Shown here in pieces: positions 36,878 through 50,509 of a DNA stretch of 64,000 nt. The translations under genes and the position numbers were made by a program. Location: NCBI GenBank assembly GCA_920105625.2, contig OV050030.1, forward strand, positions 352,656,425 to 352,720,424, read 5' to 3'. Positions within the stretch are counted from its first letter, which is position 1. Each line of letters opens with the position of its first letter. Below the pieces are notes generated by a model, which worked only from the letters and a program-made list of their open reading frames with translations, was not told where the DNA came from and did not search any database. The stretch comes from Clusia tigrina (lineage: Eukaryota > Arthropoda > Insecta > Diptera > Clusiidae).

Positions 36878-38581
36878 GGGGGAGTTTTTATCCCTTTTGT
36901 CAATTTTACCCCCTAAATGTGGAACAATCCAAACAATGTATAGCCTATGTTATCCGAGGGGTTTTTCTGAAGACTCTCTGAAAATTTCATCAAAATCGGT
37001 CCAGCCGTTTTCGAGTGCATGCATTGCTTACATGCATACATACATACATAGGGAGGGAAAGTTTTTATCCCATTTGCCAATTTCACCCCCTACATGTAAA
37101 AAATCCAAACAATGTGTAGCGTATGTTACTCGCGAGTTTATTCTGAAAATTGCCTGAAAATTTCATCAAAATCGGTTCAGCCGTTTTCGAGTACATACGT
37201 TGCATGCAAGCATACATACATACAGGCAAACTTTTATATGGACAAAATCACGTGTTGACATAAAAGGTCATAACTCACGAACGCGTCGACCGATTTCGTG
37301 CAAACTTATCTATAAACCATCTACACGACCATACGAACAAACCACAAAAAGTTTCATTGAATTCGGTTTGACGGTTCATGAGTTATAAAGTCACAACGCA
37401 CTTGCACCAATTTTTTATATATATAGATAGAAGATAGATTAGGTAGGGGGAGTTTTTATCCCTTTTGTCAATTTTACCCCCTAAATGTGGAACAATCCAA
37501 ACAATGTATAGCCTATGTTATCCGAGGGGTTTTTCTGAAGACTCTCTGAAAATTTCATCAAAATCGGTCCAGCCGTTTTCGAGTGCATGCATTGCTTACA
37601 TGCATACATACATACATAGGGAGGGAAAGTTTTTATCCCATTTGCCAATTTCACCCCCTACATGTAAAAAATGCAAACAATGTGTAGCGTATGTTACTCG
37701 CGAGTTTATTCTGAAAATTGCCTGAAAATTTCATCAAAATCGGTTCAGCCGTTTTCGAGTACATACGTTGCATACAAACATACATACATACATGCAAACT
37801 TGTATATGGACAAAATCACGTGTTGACATAAAAGGTCATAACTCACGAACGCGTCGACCGATTTCGTGCAAACTTATCTATAAACCATCTACACGACCAT
37901 ACGAACAAACCACAAAAAGTTTCATTGAATTCGGTTTGACGGTTCATGAGTTATAAAGTCACAACGCACTTGCACCAATTTTTTATATATATAGATAGAA
38001 GATAGATTAGGTAGGGGGAGTTTTTATCCCTTTTGTCAATTTTACCCCCTAAATGTGGAACAATCCAAACAATGTATAGCCTATGTTATCCGAGGGGTTT
38101 TTCTGAAGACTCTCTGAAAATTTCATCAAAATCGGTCCAGCCGTTTTCGAGTGCATGCATTGCTTACATGCATACATACATACATAGGGAGGGAAAGTTT
38201 TTATCCCATTTGCCAATTTCACCCCCTACATGTAAAAAATCCAAACAATGTGTAGCGTATGTTACTCGCGAGTTTATTCTGAAAATTGCCTGAAAATTTC
38301 ATCAAAATCGGTTCAGCCGTTTTCGAGTACATACGTTGCATACAAACATACATACATACAGGCAAACTTTTATATGGACAAAATCACGTGTTGACATAAA
38401 AGGTCATAACTCACGAACGCGTCGACCGATTTCGTGCAAACTTATCTATAAACCATCTACACGACCATACGAACAAACCACAAAAAGTTTCATTGAATTC
38501 AGTTTGACGGTTCATGAGTTATAAAGTCACAACGCACTTGCACCAATTTTTTATATATATAGATAGAAGATAGATTAGGTA
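36878..38581 (+). repeat. Higher-order segment U66-U68, copy 1
   Basis: The types in order are: CAAGCATAC with ACAGGCAAAC; AATGCAAAC with CTTGTATATGG; ACAGGCAAAC with GAATTCAGTTTG. The same three occur 3408 bp downstream, exactly six monomers away. U66 has a private GCATGCAAGC. Confidence 0.75.
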
Positions 38582-40285
38582 GGGGGAGTTTTTATCCCTT
38601 TTGTCAATTTTACCCCCTAAATGTGGAACAATCCAAACAATGTATAGCCTATGTTATCCGAGGGGTTTTTCTGAAGACTCTCTGAAAATTTCATCAAAAT
38701 CGGTCCAGCCGTTTTCGAGTGCATGCATTGCTTACATGCATACATACATACATAGGGAGGGAAAGTTTTTATCCCATTTGCCAATTTCAACCCCTACATG
38801 TAAAAAATCCAAACAATGTGTAGCGTATGTTACTCGCGAGTTTATTCTGAAAATTGCCTGAAAATTTCATCAAAATCGGTTCAGCCGTTTTCGAGTACAT
38901 ACGTTGCATACAAACATACATACATACATGCAAACTTTTATATGGACAAAATCACGTGTTGACATAAAAGGTCATAACTCACGAACGCGTCGACCGATTT
39001 CGTGCAAACTTATCTATAAACCATCTACACGACCATACGAACAAACCACAAAAAGTTTCATTGAATTCGGTTTGACGGTTCATGAGTTATAAAGTCACAA
39101 CGCACTTGCACCAATTTTTTATATATATAGATAGAAGATAGATTAGGTAGGGGGAGTTTTTATCCCTTTTGTCAATTTTACCCCCTAAATGTGGAACAAT
39201 CCAAACAATGTATAGCCTATGTTATCCGAGGGGTTTTTCTGAAGACTCTCTGAAAATTTCATCAAAATCGGTCCAGCCGTTTTCGAGTGCATGCATTGCT
39301 TACATGCATACATACATACATAGGGAGGGAAAGTTTTTATCCCATTTGCCAATTTCACCCCCTACATGTAAAAAATCCAAACAATGTGTAGCGTATGTTA
39401 CTCGCGAGTTTATTCTGAAAATTGCCTGAAAATTTCATCAAAATCGGTTCAGCCGTTTTCGAGTACATACGTTGCATACAAACATACATACATACATGTA
39501 AACTTGTGTATGGACAAAATCACGTGTTGACATAAAAGGTCATAACTCACGAACGCGTCGACCGATTTCGTGCAAACTTATCTATAAACCATCTACACGA
39601 CCATACGAACAAACCACAAAAAGTTTCATTGAATTCGGTTTGACGGTTCATGAGTTATAAAGTCACAACGCACTTGCACCAATTTTTTATATATATAGAT
39701 AGAAGATAGATTAGGTAGGGGGAGTTTTTATCCCTTTTGTCAATTTTACCCCCTAAATGTGGAACAATCCAAACAATGTATAGCCTATGTTATCCGAGGG
39801 GTTTTTCTGAAGACTCTCTGAAAATTTCATCAAAATCGGTCCAGCCGTTTTCGAGTGCATGCATTGCTTACATGCATACATACATACATAGGGAGGGAAA
39901 GTTTTTATCCCATTTGCCAATTTCACCCCCTACATGTAAAAAATCCAAACAATGTGTAGCGTATGTTACTCGCGAGTTTATTCTGAAAATTGCCTGAAAA
40001 TTTCATCAAAATCGGTTCAGCCGTTTTCGAGTACATACGTTGCATACAAACATACATACATACAGGCAAACTTTTATATGGACAAAATCACGTGTTGACA
40101 TAAAAGGTCATAACTCACGAACGCGTCGACCGATTTCGTGCAAACTTATCTATAAACCATCTACACGACCATACGAACAAACCACAAAAAGTTTCATTGA
40201 ATTCGGTTTGACGGTTCATGAGTTATAAAGTCACAACGCACTTGCACCAATTTTTTATATATATAGATAGAAGATAGATTAGGTA

Positions 40286-41989
40286 GGGGGAGTTTTTATC
40301 CCTTTTGTCAATTTTACCCCCTAAATGTGGAACAATCCAAACAATGTATAGCCTATGTTATCCGAGGGGTTTTTCTGAAGACTCTCTGAAAATTTCATCA
40401 AAATCGGTCCAGCCGTTTTCGAGTGCATGCATTGCTTACATGCATACATACATACATAGGGAGGGAAAGTTTTTATCCCATTTGCCAATTTCACCCCCTA
40501 CATGTAAAAAATCCAAACAATGTGTAGCGTATGTTACTCGCGAGTTTATTCTGAAAATTGCCTGAAAATTTCATCAAAATCGGTTCAGCCGTTTTCGAGT
40601 ACATACGTTGCATACAAGCATACATACATACAGGCAAACTTTTATATGGACAAAATCACGTGTTGACATAAAAGGTCATAACTCACGAACGCGTCGACCG
40701 ATTTCGTGCAAACTTATCTATAAACCATCTACACGACCATACGAACAAACCACAAAAAGTTTCATTGAATTCGGTTTGACGGTTCATGAGTTATAAAGTC
40801 ACAACGCACTTGCACCAATTTTTTATATATATAGATAGAAGATAGATTAGGTAGGGGGAGTTTTTATCCCTTTTGTCAATTTTACCCCCTAAATGTGGAA
40901 CAATCCAAACAATGTATAGCCTATGTTATCCGAGGGGTTTTTCTGAAGACTCTCTGAAAATTTCATCAAAATCGGTCCAGCCGTTTTCGAGTGCATGCAT
41001 TGCTTACATGCATACATACATACATAGGGAGGGAAAGTTTTTATCCCATTTGCCAATTTCACCCCCTACATGTAAAAAATGCAAACAATGTGTAGCGTAT
41101 GTTACTCGCGAGTTTATTCTGAAAATTGCCTGAAAATTTCATCAAAATCGGTTCAGCCGTTTTCGAGTACATACGTTGCATACAAACATACATACATACA
41201 TGCAAACTTGTATATGGACAAAATCACGTGTTGACATAAAAGGTCATAACTCACGAACGCGTCGACCGATTTCGTGCAAACTTATCTATAAACCATCTAC
41301 ACGACCATACGAACAAACCACAAAAAGTTTCATTGAATTCGGTTTGACGGTTCTTGAGTTATAAAGTCACAACGCACTTGCACCAATTTTTTATATATAT
41401 AGATAGAAGATAGATTAGGTAGGGGGAGTTTTTATCCCTTTTGTCAATTTTACCCCCTAAATGTGGAACAATCCAAACAATGTATAGCCTATGTTATCCG
41501 AGGGGTTTTTCTGAAGACTCTCTGAAAATTTCATCAAAATCGGTCCAGCCGTTTTCGAGTGCATGCATTGCTTACATGCATACATACATACATAGGGAGG
41601 GAAAGTTTTTATCCCATTTGCCAATTTCACCCCCTACATGTAAAAAATCCAAACAATGTGTAGCGTATGTTACTCGCGAGTTTATTCTGAAAATTGCCTG
41701 AAAATTTCATCAAAATCGGTTCAGCCGTTTTCGAGTACATACGTTGCATACAAACATACATACATACAGGCAAACTTTTATATGGACAAAATCACGTGTT
41801 GACATAAAAGGTCATAACTCACGAACGCGTCGACCGATTTCGTGCAAACTTATCTATAAACCATCTACACGACCATACGAACAAACCACAAAAAGTTTCA
41901 TTGAATTCAGTTTGACGGTTCATGAGTTATAAAGTCACAACGCACTTGCACCAATTTTTTATATATATAGATAGAAGATAGATTAGGTA
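40286..41989 (+). repeat. Higher-order segment U72-U74, copy 2
   Basis: This repeats the order of U66-U68. U73 has a private GGTTCTTGAG near 41353. The three monomers between the copies (U69-U71) do not match U75-U77, so either the six-monomer unit has been partly overwritten or only three monomers were duplicated. Confidence 0.75.
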
Positions 41990-44900
41990 GGGGGAGTTTT
42001 TATCCCTTTTGTCAATTTTACCCCCTAAATGTGGAACAATCCAAACAATGTATAGCCTATGTTATCCGAGGGGTTTTTCTGAAGACTCTCTGAAAATTTC
42101 ATCAAAATCGGTCCAGCCGTTTTCGAGTGCATGCATTGCTTACATGCATACATACATACATAGGGAGGGAAAGTTTTTATCCCATTTGCCAATTTCACCC
42201 CCTACATGTAAAAAATCCAAACAATGTGTAGCGTATGTTACTCGCGAGTTTATTCTGAAAATTGCCTGAAAATTTCATCAAAATCGGTTCAGCCGTTTTC
42301 GAGTACATACGTTGCATACAAACATACATACATACAGGCAAACTTTTATATGGACAAAATCACGTGTTGACATAAAAGGTCATAACTCACGAACGCGTCG
42401 ACCTATTTCGTGCAAACTTATCTATAAACCATCTACACGACCATACGAACAAACCACAAAAAGTTTCATTGAATTCAGTTTGACGGTTCATGAGTTATAA
42501 AGTCACAACGCACTTGCACCAATTTTTTATATATATAGATAGAAGATAGATTAGGTAGGGGGAGTTTTTATCCCTTTTGTCAATTTTACCCCCTAAATGT
42601 GGAACAATCCAAACAATGTATAGCCTATGTTATCCGAGGGGTTTTTCTGAAGACTCTCTGAAAATTTCATCAAAATCGGTCCAGCCGTTTTCGAGTGCAT
42701 GCATTGCTTACATGCATACATACATACATAGGGAGGGAAAGTTTTTATCCCATTTGCCAATTTCACCCCCTACATGTAAAAAATCCAAACAATGTGTAGC
42801 GTATGTTACTCGCGAGTTTATTCTGAAAATTGCCTGAAAATTTCATCAAAATCGGTTCAGCCGTTTTCGAGTACATACGTTCCATACAAACATACATACA
42901 TACAGGCAAACTTTTATATGGACAAAATCACGTGTTGACATAAAAGGTCATAACTCACGAACGCGTCGACCGATTTCGTGCAAACTTATCTATAAACCAT
43001 CTACACGACCATACGAACAAACCACAAAAAGTTTCATTGAATTCAGTTTGACGGTTCATGAGTTATAAAGTCACAACGCACTTGCACCAATTTTTTATAT
43101 ATATAGATAGAAGATAGATTAGGTAGGGGGAGTTTTTATCCCTTTTGTCAATTTTACCCCCTAAATGTGGAACAATCCAAACCATGTATAGCCTATGTTA
43201 TCCGAGGGGTTTTTCTGAAGACTCTCTGAAAATTTCATCAAAATCGGTCCAGCCGTTTTCGAGTGCATGCATTGCTTACATGCATACATACATACATAGG
43301 GAGGGAAAGTTTTTATCCCATTTGCCAATTTCACCCCCTACATGTAAAAAATCCAAACAATGTGTAGCGTATGTTACTCGCGAGTTTATTCTGAAAATTG
43401 CCTGAAAATTTCATCAAAATCGGTTCAGCCGTTTTCGAGTACATACGTTGCATACAAACATACATACATACATGCAAACTTTTATATGGACAAAATCACG
43501 TGTTGACATAAAAGGTCATAACTCACGAACGCGTCGACCGATTTCGTGCAAACTTATCTATAAACCATCTACACGACCATACGAACAAACCACAAAAAGT
43601 TTCATTGAATTCGGTTTGACGGTTCATGAGTTATAAAGTCACAACGCACTTGCACCAATTTTTTATATATATAGATAGAAGATAGATTAGGTAGGGGGAG
43701 TTTTTATCCCTTTTGTCAATTTAACCCCCTAAATGTGGAACAATCCAAACAATGTATAGCCTATGTTATCCGAGGGGTTTTTCTGAAGACTCTCTGAAAA
43801 TTTCATCAAAATCGGTCCAGCCGTTTTCGAGTGCATGCATTGCTTACATGCATACATACATACATAGGGAGGGAAAGTTTTTATCCCATTTGCCAATTTC
43901 ACCCCCTACATGTAAAAAATCCAAACAATGTGTAGTGTATGTTACTCGCGAGTTTATTCTGAAAATTGCCTGAAAATTTCATCAAAATCGGTTCAGCCGT
44001 TTTCGAGTACATACGTTGCATACAATCATACATACATACATGCAAACTTGTGTATGGACAAAATCACGTGTTGACATAAAAGGTCATAACTCACGAACGC
44101 GTCGACCGATTTCGTGCAAACTTATCTATAAACCATCTACACGACCATACGAACAAACCACAAAAAGTTTCATTGAATTCGGTTTGACGGTTCATGAGTT
44201 ATAAAGTCACAACGCACTTGCACCAATTTTTTATATATATAGATAGAAGATAGATTAGGTAGGGGGAGTTTTTATCCCTTTTGTCAATTTAACCCCCTAA
44301 ATGTGGAACAATCCAAACAATGTATAGCCTATGTTATCCGAGGGGTTTTTCTGAAGACTCTCTGAAAATTTCATCAAAATCGGTCCAGCCGTTTTCGAGT
44401 GCATGCATTGCTTACATGCATACATACATACATAGGGAGGGAAAGTTTTTATCCCATTTGCCAATTTCACCCCCTACATGTAAAAAATCCAAACAATGTG
44501 TAGCGTATGTTACTCGCGAGTTTATTCTGAAAATTGCCTGAAAATTTCATCAAAATCGGTTCAGCCGTTTTCGAGTACATACGTTGCATACAAACATACA
44601 TACATACATGCAAACTTTTATATGGACAAAATCACGTGTTGACATAAAAGGTCATAACTCACGAACGCGTCGACCGATTTCGTGCAAACTTATCTATAAA
44701 CCATCTACACGACCATACGAACAAACCACAAAAAGTTTCATTGAATTCGGTTTGACGGTTCATGAGTTATAAAGTCACAACGCACTTGCACCAATTTTTT
44801 ATATATATAGATAGAAGATAGATTAGGTAGGGGGAGTTTTTATCCCTTTTGTCAATTTTACCCCCTAAATGTGGAACAATCCAAACAATGTATAGCCTAT

Positions 44901-47900
44901 GTTATCCGAGGGGTTTTTCTCAAGACTCTCTGAAAATTTCATCAAAATCGGTCCAGCCGTTTTCGAGTGCATGCATTGCTTACATGCATACATACATACA
45001 TAGGGAAGGAAAGTTTTTATCCCATTTGCCAATTTCACCCCCTACATGTAAAAAATCCAAACAATGTGTAGCGTATGTTACTCGCGAGTTTATTCTGAAA
45101 ATTGCCTGAAAATTTCATCAAAATCGGTTCAGCCGTTTTCGAGTACATACGTTGCATACAAACATACATACATACATGCAAACTTGTGTATGAACAAAAT
45201 CACGTGTTGACATAAAAGGTCATAACTCACGAACGCGTCGACCGATTTCGTGCAAACTTATCTATAAACCATCTACACGACCATACGAACAAACCACAAA
45301 AAGTTTCATTGAATTCGGTTTGACGGTTCATGAGTTATAAAGTCACAACGCACTTGCACCAATTTTTTATATATATAGATAGAAGATAGATTATGTAGGG
45401 GGAGTTTTTATCCCTTTTGTCAATTTTACCCCCTAAATGTGGAACAATCCAAACAATGTATAGCCTATGTTATCCGAGGGGTTTTTCTGAAGACTCTCTG
45501 AAAATTTCATCAAAATCGGTCCAGCCGTTTTCGAGTGCATGCATTGCTTACATGCATACATACATACATAGGGAGGGAAAGTTTTTATCCCATTTGCCAA
45601 TTTCACCCCCTACATGTAAAAAATCCAAACAATGTGTAGCGTATGTTACTCGCGAGTTTATTCTGAAAATTGCCTGAAAATTTCATCAAAATCGGTTCAG
45701 CCGTTTTCGAGTACATACGTTGCATACAAACATACATACATACATGCAAACTTGTGTATGGACAAAATCACGTGTTGACATAAAAGGTCATAACTCACGA
45801 ACGCGTCGACCGATTTCGTGCAAACTTATCTATAAACCATCTACACGACCATACGAACAAACCACAAAAAGTTTCATTGAATTCGGTTTGACGGTTCATG
45901 AGTTATAAAGTCACAACGCACTTGCACCAATTTTTTATATATATAGATAGAAGATAGATTAGGTAGGGGGAGTTTTTATCCCTTTTGTCAATTTTACCCC
46001 CTAAATGTGGAACAATCCAAACAATGTATAGCCTATGTTATCCGAGGGGTTTTTCTGAAGACTCTCTGAAAATTTCATCAAAATCGGTCCAGCCGTTTTC
46101 GAGTGCATGCATTGCTTACATGCATACATACATACATAGGGAGGGAAAGTTTTTATCCCATTTGCCAATTTCACCCCCTACATGTAAAAAATCCAAACAA
46201 TGTGTAGCGTATGTTACTCGCGAGTTTATTCTGAAAATTGCCTGAAAATTTCATCAAAATCGGTTCAGCCGTTTTCGAGTACATACGTTGCATACAAACA
46301 TACATACATACAGGCAAACTTTTATATGGACAAAATCACGTGTTGACATAAAAGGTCATAACTCACGAACGCGTCGACCGATTTCGTGCAAACTTATCTA
46401 TAAACCATCTACACGACCATACGAACAAACCACAAAAAGTTTCATTGAATTCGGTTTGACGGTTCATGAGTTATAAAGTCACAACGCACTTGCACCAATT
46501 TTTTATATATATAGATAGAAGATAGATTAGGTAGGGGGAGTTTTTATCCCTTTTGTCAATTTTACCCCCTAAATGTGGAACAATCCAAACAATGTATAGC
46601 CTATGTTATCCGAGGGGTTTTTCTGAAGACTCTCTGAAAATTTCATCAAAATCGGTCCAGCCGTTTTCGAGTGCATGCATTGCTTACATGCATACATACA
46701 TACATAGGGAGGGAAAGTTTTTATCCCATTTGCCAATTTCACCCCCTACATGTAAAAAATCCAAACAATGTGTAGCGTATGTTACTCGCGAGTTTATTCT
46801 GAAAATTGCCTGAAAATTTCATCAAAATCGGTTCAGCCGTTTTCGAGTACATACGTTGCATACAAGCATACATACATACAGGCAAACTTTTATATGGACA
46901 AAATCACGTGTTGACATAAAAGGTCATAACTCACGAACGCGTCGACCGATTTCGTGCAAACTTATCTATAAACCATCTACACGACCATACGAACAAACCA
47001 CAAAAAGTTTCATTGAATTCGGTTTGACGGTTCATGAGTTATAAAGTCACAACGCACTTGCACCAATTTTTTATATATATAGATAGAAGATAGATTAGGT
47101 AGGGGGAGTTTTTATCCCTTTTGTCAATTTTACCCTCTAAATGTGGAACAATCCAAACAATGTATAGCCTATGTTATCCGAGGGGTTTTTCTGAAGACTC
47201 TCTGAAAATTTCATCAAAATCGGTCCAGCCGTTTTCGAGTGCATGCATTGCTTACATGCATACATACATACATAGGGAGGGAAAGTTTTTATCCCATTTG
47301 CCAATTTCACCCCCTACATGTAAAAAATCCAAACAATGTGTAGCGTATGTTACTCGCGAGTTTATTCTGAAAATTGCCTGAAAATTTCATCAAAATCGGT
47401 TCAGCCGTTTTCGAGTACATACGTTGCATACAAACATACATACATACATGCAAACTTTTATATGGACAAAATCACGTGTTGACATAAAAGGTCATAACTC
47501 ACGAACGCGTCGACCGATTTCGTGCAAACTTATCTATAAACCATCTACACGACCATACGAACAAACCACAAAAAGTTTCATTGAATTCAGTTTGACGGTT
47601 CATGAGTTATAAAGTCACAACGCACTTGCACCAATTTTTTATATATATAGATAGAAGATAGATTAGGTAGGGGGAGTTTTTATCCCTTTTGTCAATTTTA
47701 CCCCCTAAATGTGGAACAATCCAAACAATGTATAGCCTATGTTATCCGAGGGGTTTTTCTGAAGACTCTCTGAAAATTTCATCAAAATCGGTCCAGCCGT
47801 TTTCGAGTGCATGCATTGCTTACATGCATACATACATACATAGGGAGGGAAAGTTTTTATCCCATTTGCCAATTTCACCCCCTACATGTAAAAAATCCAA

Positions 47901-50509
47901 ACAATGTGTAGCGTATGTTACTCGCGAGTTTATTCTGAAAATTGCCTGAAAATTTCATCAAAATCGGTTCAGCCGTTTTCGAGTACATACGTTGCATACA
48001 AACATACATACATACATGCAAACTTTTATATGGACAAAATCACGTGTTGACATAAAAGGTCATAACTCACGAACGCGTCGACCGATTTCGTGCAAACTTA
48101 TCTATAAACCATCTACACGACCATACGAACAAACCACAAAAAGTTTCATTGAATTCGGTTTGACGGTTCATGAGTTATAAAGTCACAACGCACTTGCACC
48201 AATTTTTTATATATATAGATAGAAGATAGATTAGGTAGGGGGAGTTTTTATCCCTTTTGTCAATTTTACCCCCTAAATGTGGAACAATCCAAACAATGTA
48301 TAGCCTATGTTATCCGAGGGGTTTTTCTGAAGACTCTCTGAAAATTTCATCAAAATCGGTCCAGCCGTTTTCGAGTGCATGCATTGCTTACATGCATACA
48401 TACATACATAGGGAGGGAAAGTTTTTATCCCATTTGCCAATTTCACCCCCTACATGTAAAAAATGCAAACAATGTGTAGCGTATGTTACTCGCGAGTTTA
48501 TTCTGAAAATTGCCTGAAAATTTCATCAAAATCGGTTCAGCCGTTTTCGAGTACATACGTTGCATACAAACATACATACATACATGCAAACTTGTATATG
48601 GACAAAATCACGTGTTGACATAAAAGGTCATAACTCACGAACGCGTCGACCGATTTCGTACAAACTTATCTATAAACCATCCACACGACCATACGAACAA
48701 ACCACAAAAAGTTTCATTGAATTCGGTTTGACGGTTCATGAGTTATAAAGTCACAACGCACTTGCACCAATTTTTTATATATATAGATAGAAGATAGATT
48801 AGGTAGGGGGAGTTTTTATCCCTTTTGTCAATTTTACCCCCTAAATGTGGAACAATCCAAACAATGTATAGCCTATGTTATCCGAGGGGTTTTTCTGAAG
48901 ACTCTCTGAAAATTTCATCAAAATCGGTCCAGCCGTTTTCGAGTGCATGCATTGCTTACATGCATACATACATACATAGGGAGGGAAAGTTTTTATCCCA
49001 TTTGCCAATTTCACCCCCTACATGTAAAAAATCCAAACAATGTGTAGCGTATGTTACTCGCGAGTTTATTCTGAAAATTGCCTGAAAATTTCATCAAAAT
49101 CGGTTCAGCCGTTTACGAGTACATACGTTGCATACAAACATACATACATACATGCAAACTTGTATATGGACAAAATCACGTGTTGACATAAAAGGTCATA
49201 ACTCACGAACGCGTCGACCGATTTCGTGCAAACTTATCTATAAACCATCTACACGACCATACGAACAAACCACAAAAAGTTTCATTGAATTCGGTTTGAC
49301 GGTTCATGAGTTATAAAGTCACAACGCACTTGCACCAATTTTTTATATATATAGATAGAAGATAGATTAGGTAGGGGGAGTTTTTATCCCTTTTGTCAAT
49401 TTTACCCCCTAAATGTGGAACAATCCAAACAATGTATAGCCTATGTTATCCGAGGGGTTTTTCTGAAGACTCTCTGAAAATTTCATCAAAATCGGTCCAG
49501 CCGTTTTCGAGTGCATGCATTGCTTACATGCATACATACATACATAGGGAGGGAAAGTTTTTATCCCATTTGCGAATTTCACCCCCTACATGTAAAAAAT
49601 CCAAACAATGTGTAGCGTATGTTACTCGCGAGTTTATTCTGAAAATTGCCTGAAAATTTCATCAAAATCGGTTCAGCCGTTTTCGAGTACATACGTTGCA
49701 TACAAACATACATACATACATGCAAACTTGTATATGGACAAAATCACGTGTTGACATAAAAAATCATAACTCACGAACGCGTCGACCGATTTCGTGCAAA
49801 CTTATCTATAAACCATCTACACGACCATACGAACAAACCACAAAAAGTTTCATTGAATTCGGTTTGACGGTTCATGAGTTATAAAGTCACAACGCACTTG
49901 CACCAATTTTTTATATATATAGATAGAAGATAGATTAGGTAGGGGGAGTTTTTATCCCTTTTGTCAATTTTACCCCCTAAATGTGGAACAATCCAAACAA
50001 TGTATAGCCTATGTTATCCGAGGGGTTTTTCTGAAGACTCTCTGAAAATTTCATCAAAATCGGTCCAGCCGTTTTCGAGTGCATGCATTGCTTACATGCA
50101 TACATACATACATAGGGAGGGAAAGTTTTTATCCCATTTGCCAATTTCACCCCCTACATGTAAAAAATGCAAACAATGTGTAGCGTATGTTACTCGCGAG
50201 TTTATTCTGAAAATTGCCTGAAAATTTCATCAAAATCGGTTCAGCCGTTTTCGAGTACATACGTTGCATACAAACATACATACATACATGCAAACTTGTA
50301 TATGGACAAAATCACGTGTTGACATAAAAGGTCATAACTCACGAACGCGTCGACCGATTTCGTGCAAACTTATCTATAAACCATCTACACGACCATACGA
50401 ACAAACCACAAAAAGTTTCATTGAATTCGGTTTGACGGTTCATGAGTTATAAAGTCACAACGCACTTGCACCAATTTTTTATATATATAGATAGAAGATA
50501 GATTAGGTA

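Larger units (their letters stand above)
34047..50509 (+). repeat. Array region 5a (U61-U89): right-hand subfamilies
   Basis: After U65 (559 bp) monomers start every 568 bp exactly from 36878. New module C markers appear: ACAGGCAAAC (U61, U66, U68, U71, U72, U74-U76, U82, U83), CTTGTATATGG (U62, U67, U73, U86-U89), CTTGTGTATGG (U65, U70, U78, U80, U81) and GAATTCAGTTTG (U68, U74-U76, U84). AAAAAATGCAAAC in module B tracks with CTTGTATATGG in U62, U67, U73, U86 and U89. AATTTAACCCC replaces AATTTTACCCC in U64, U78 and U79. The ACAAGCATAC-type monomer is followed directly by the AATGCAAAC type at U61-U62, U66-U67 and U72-U73. Confidence 0.88.
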
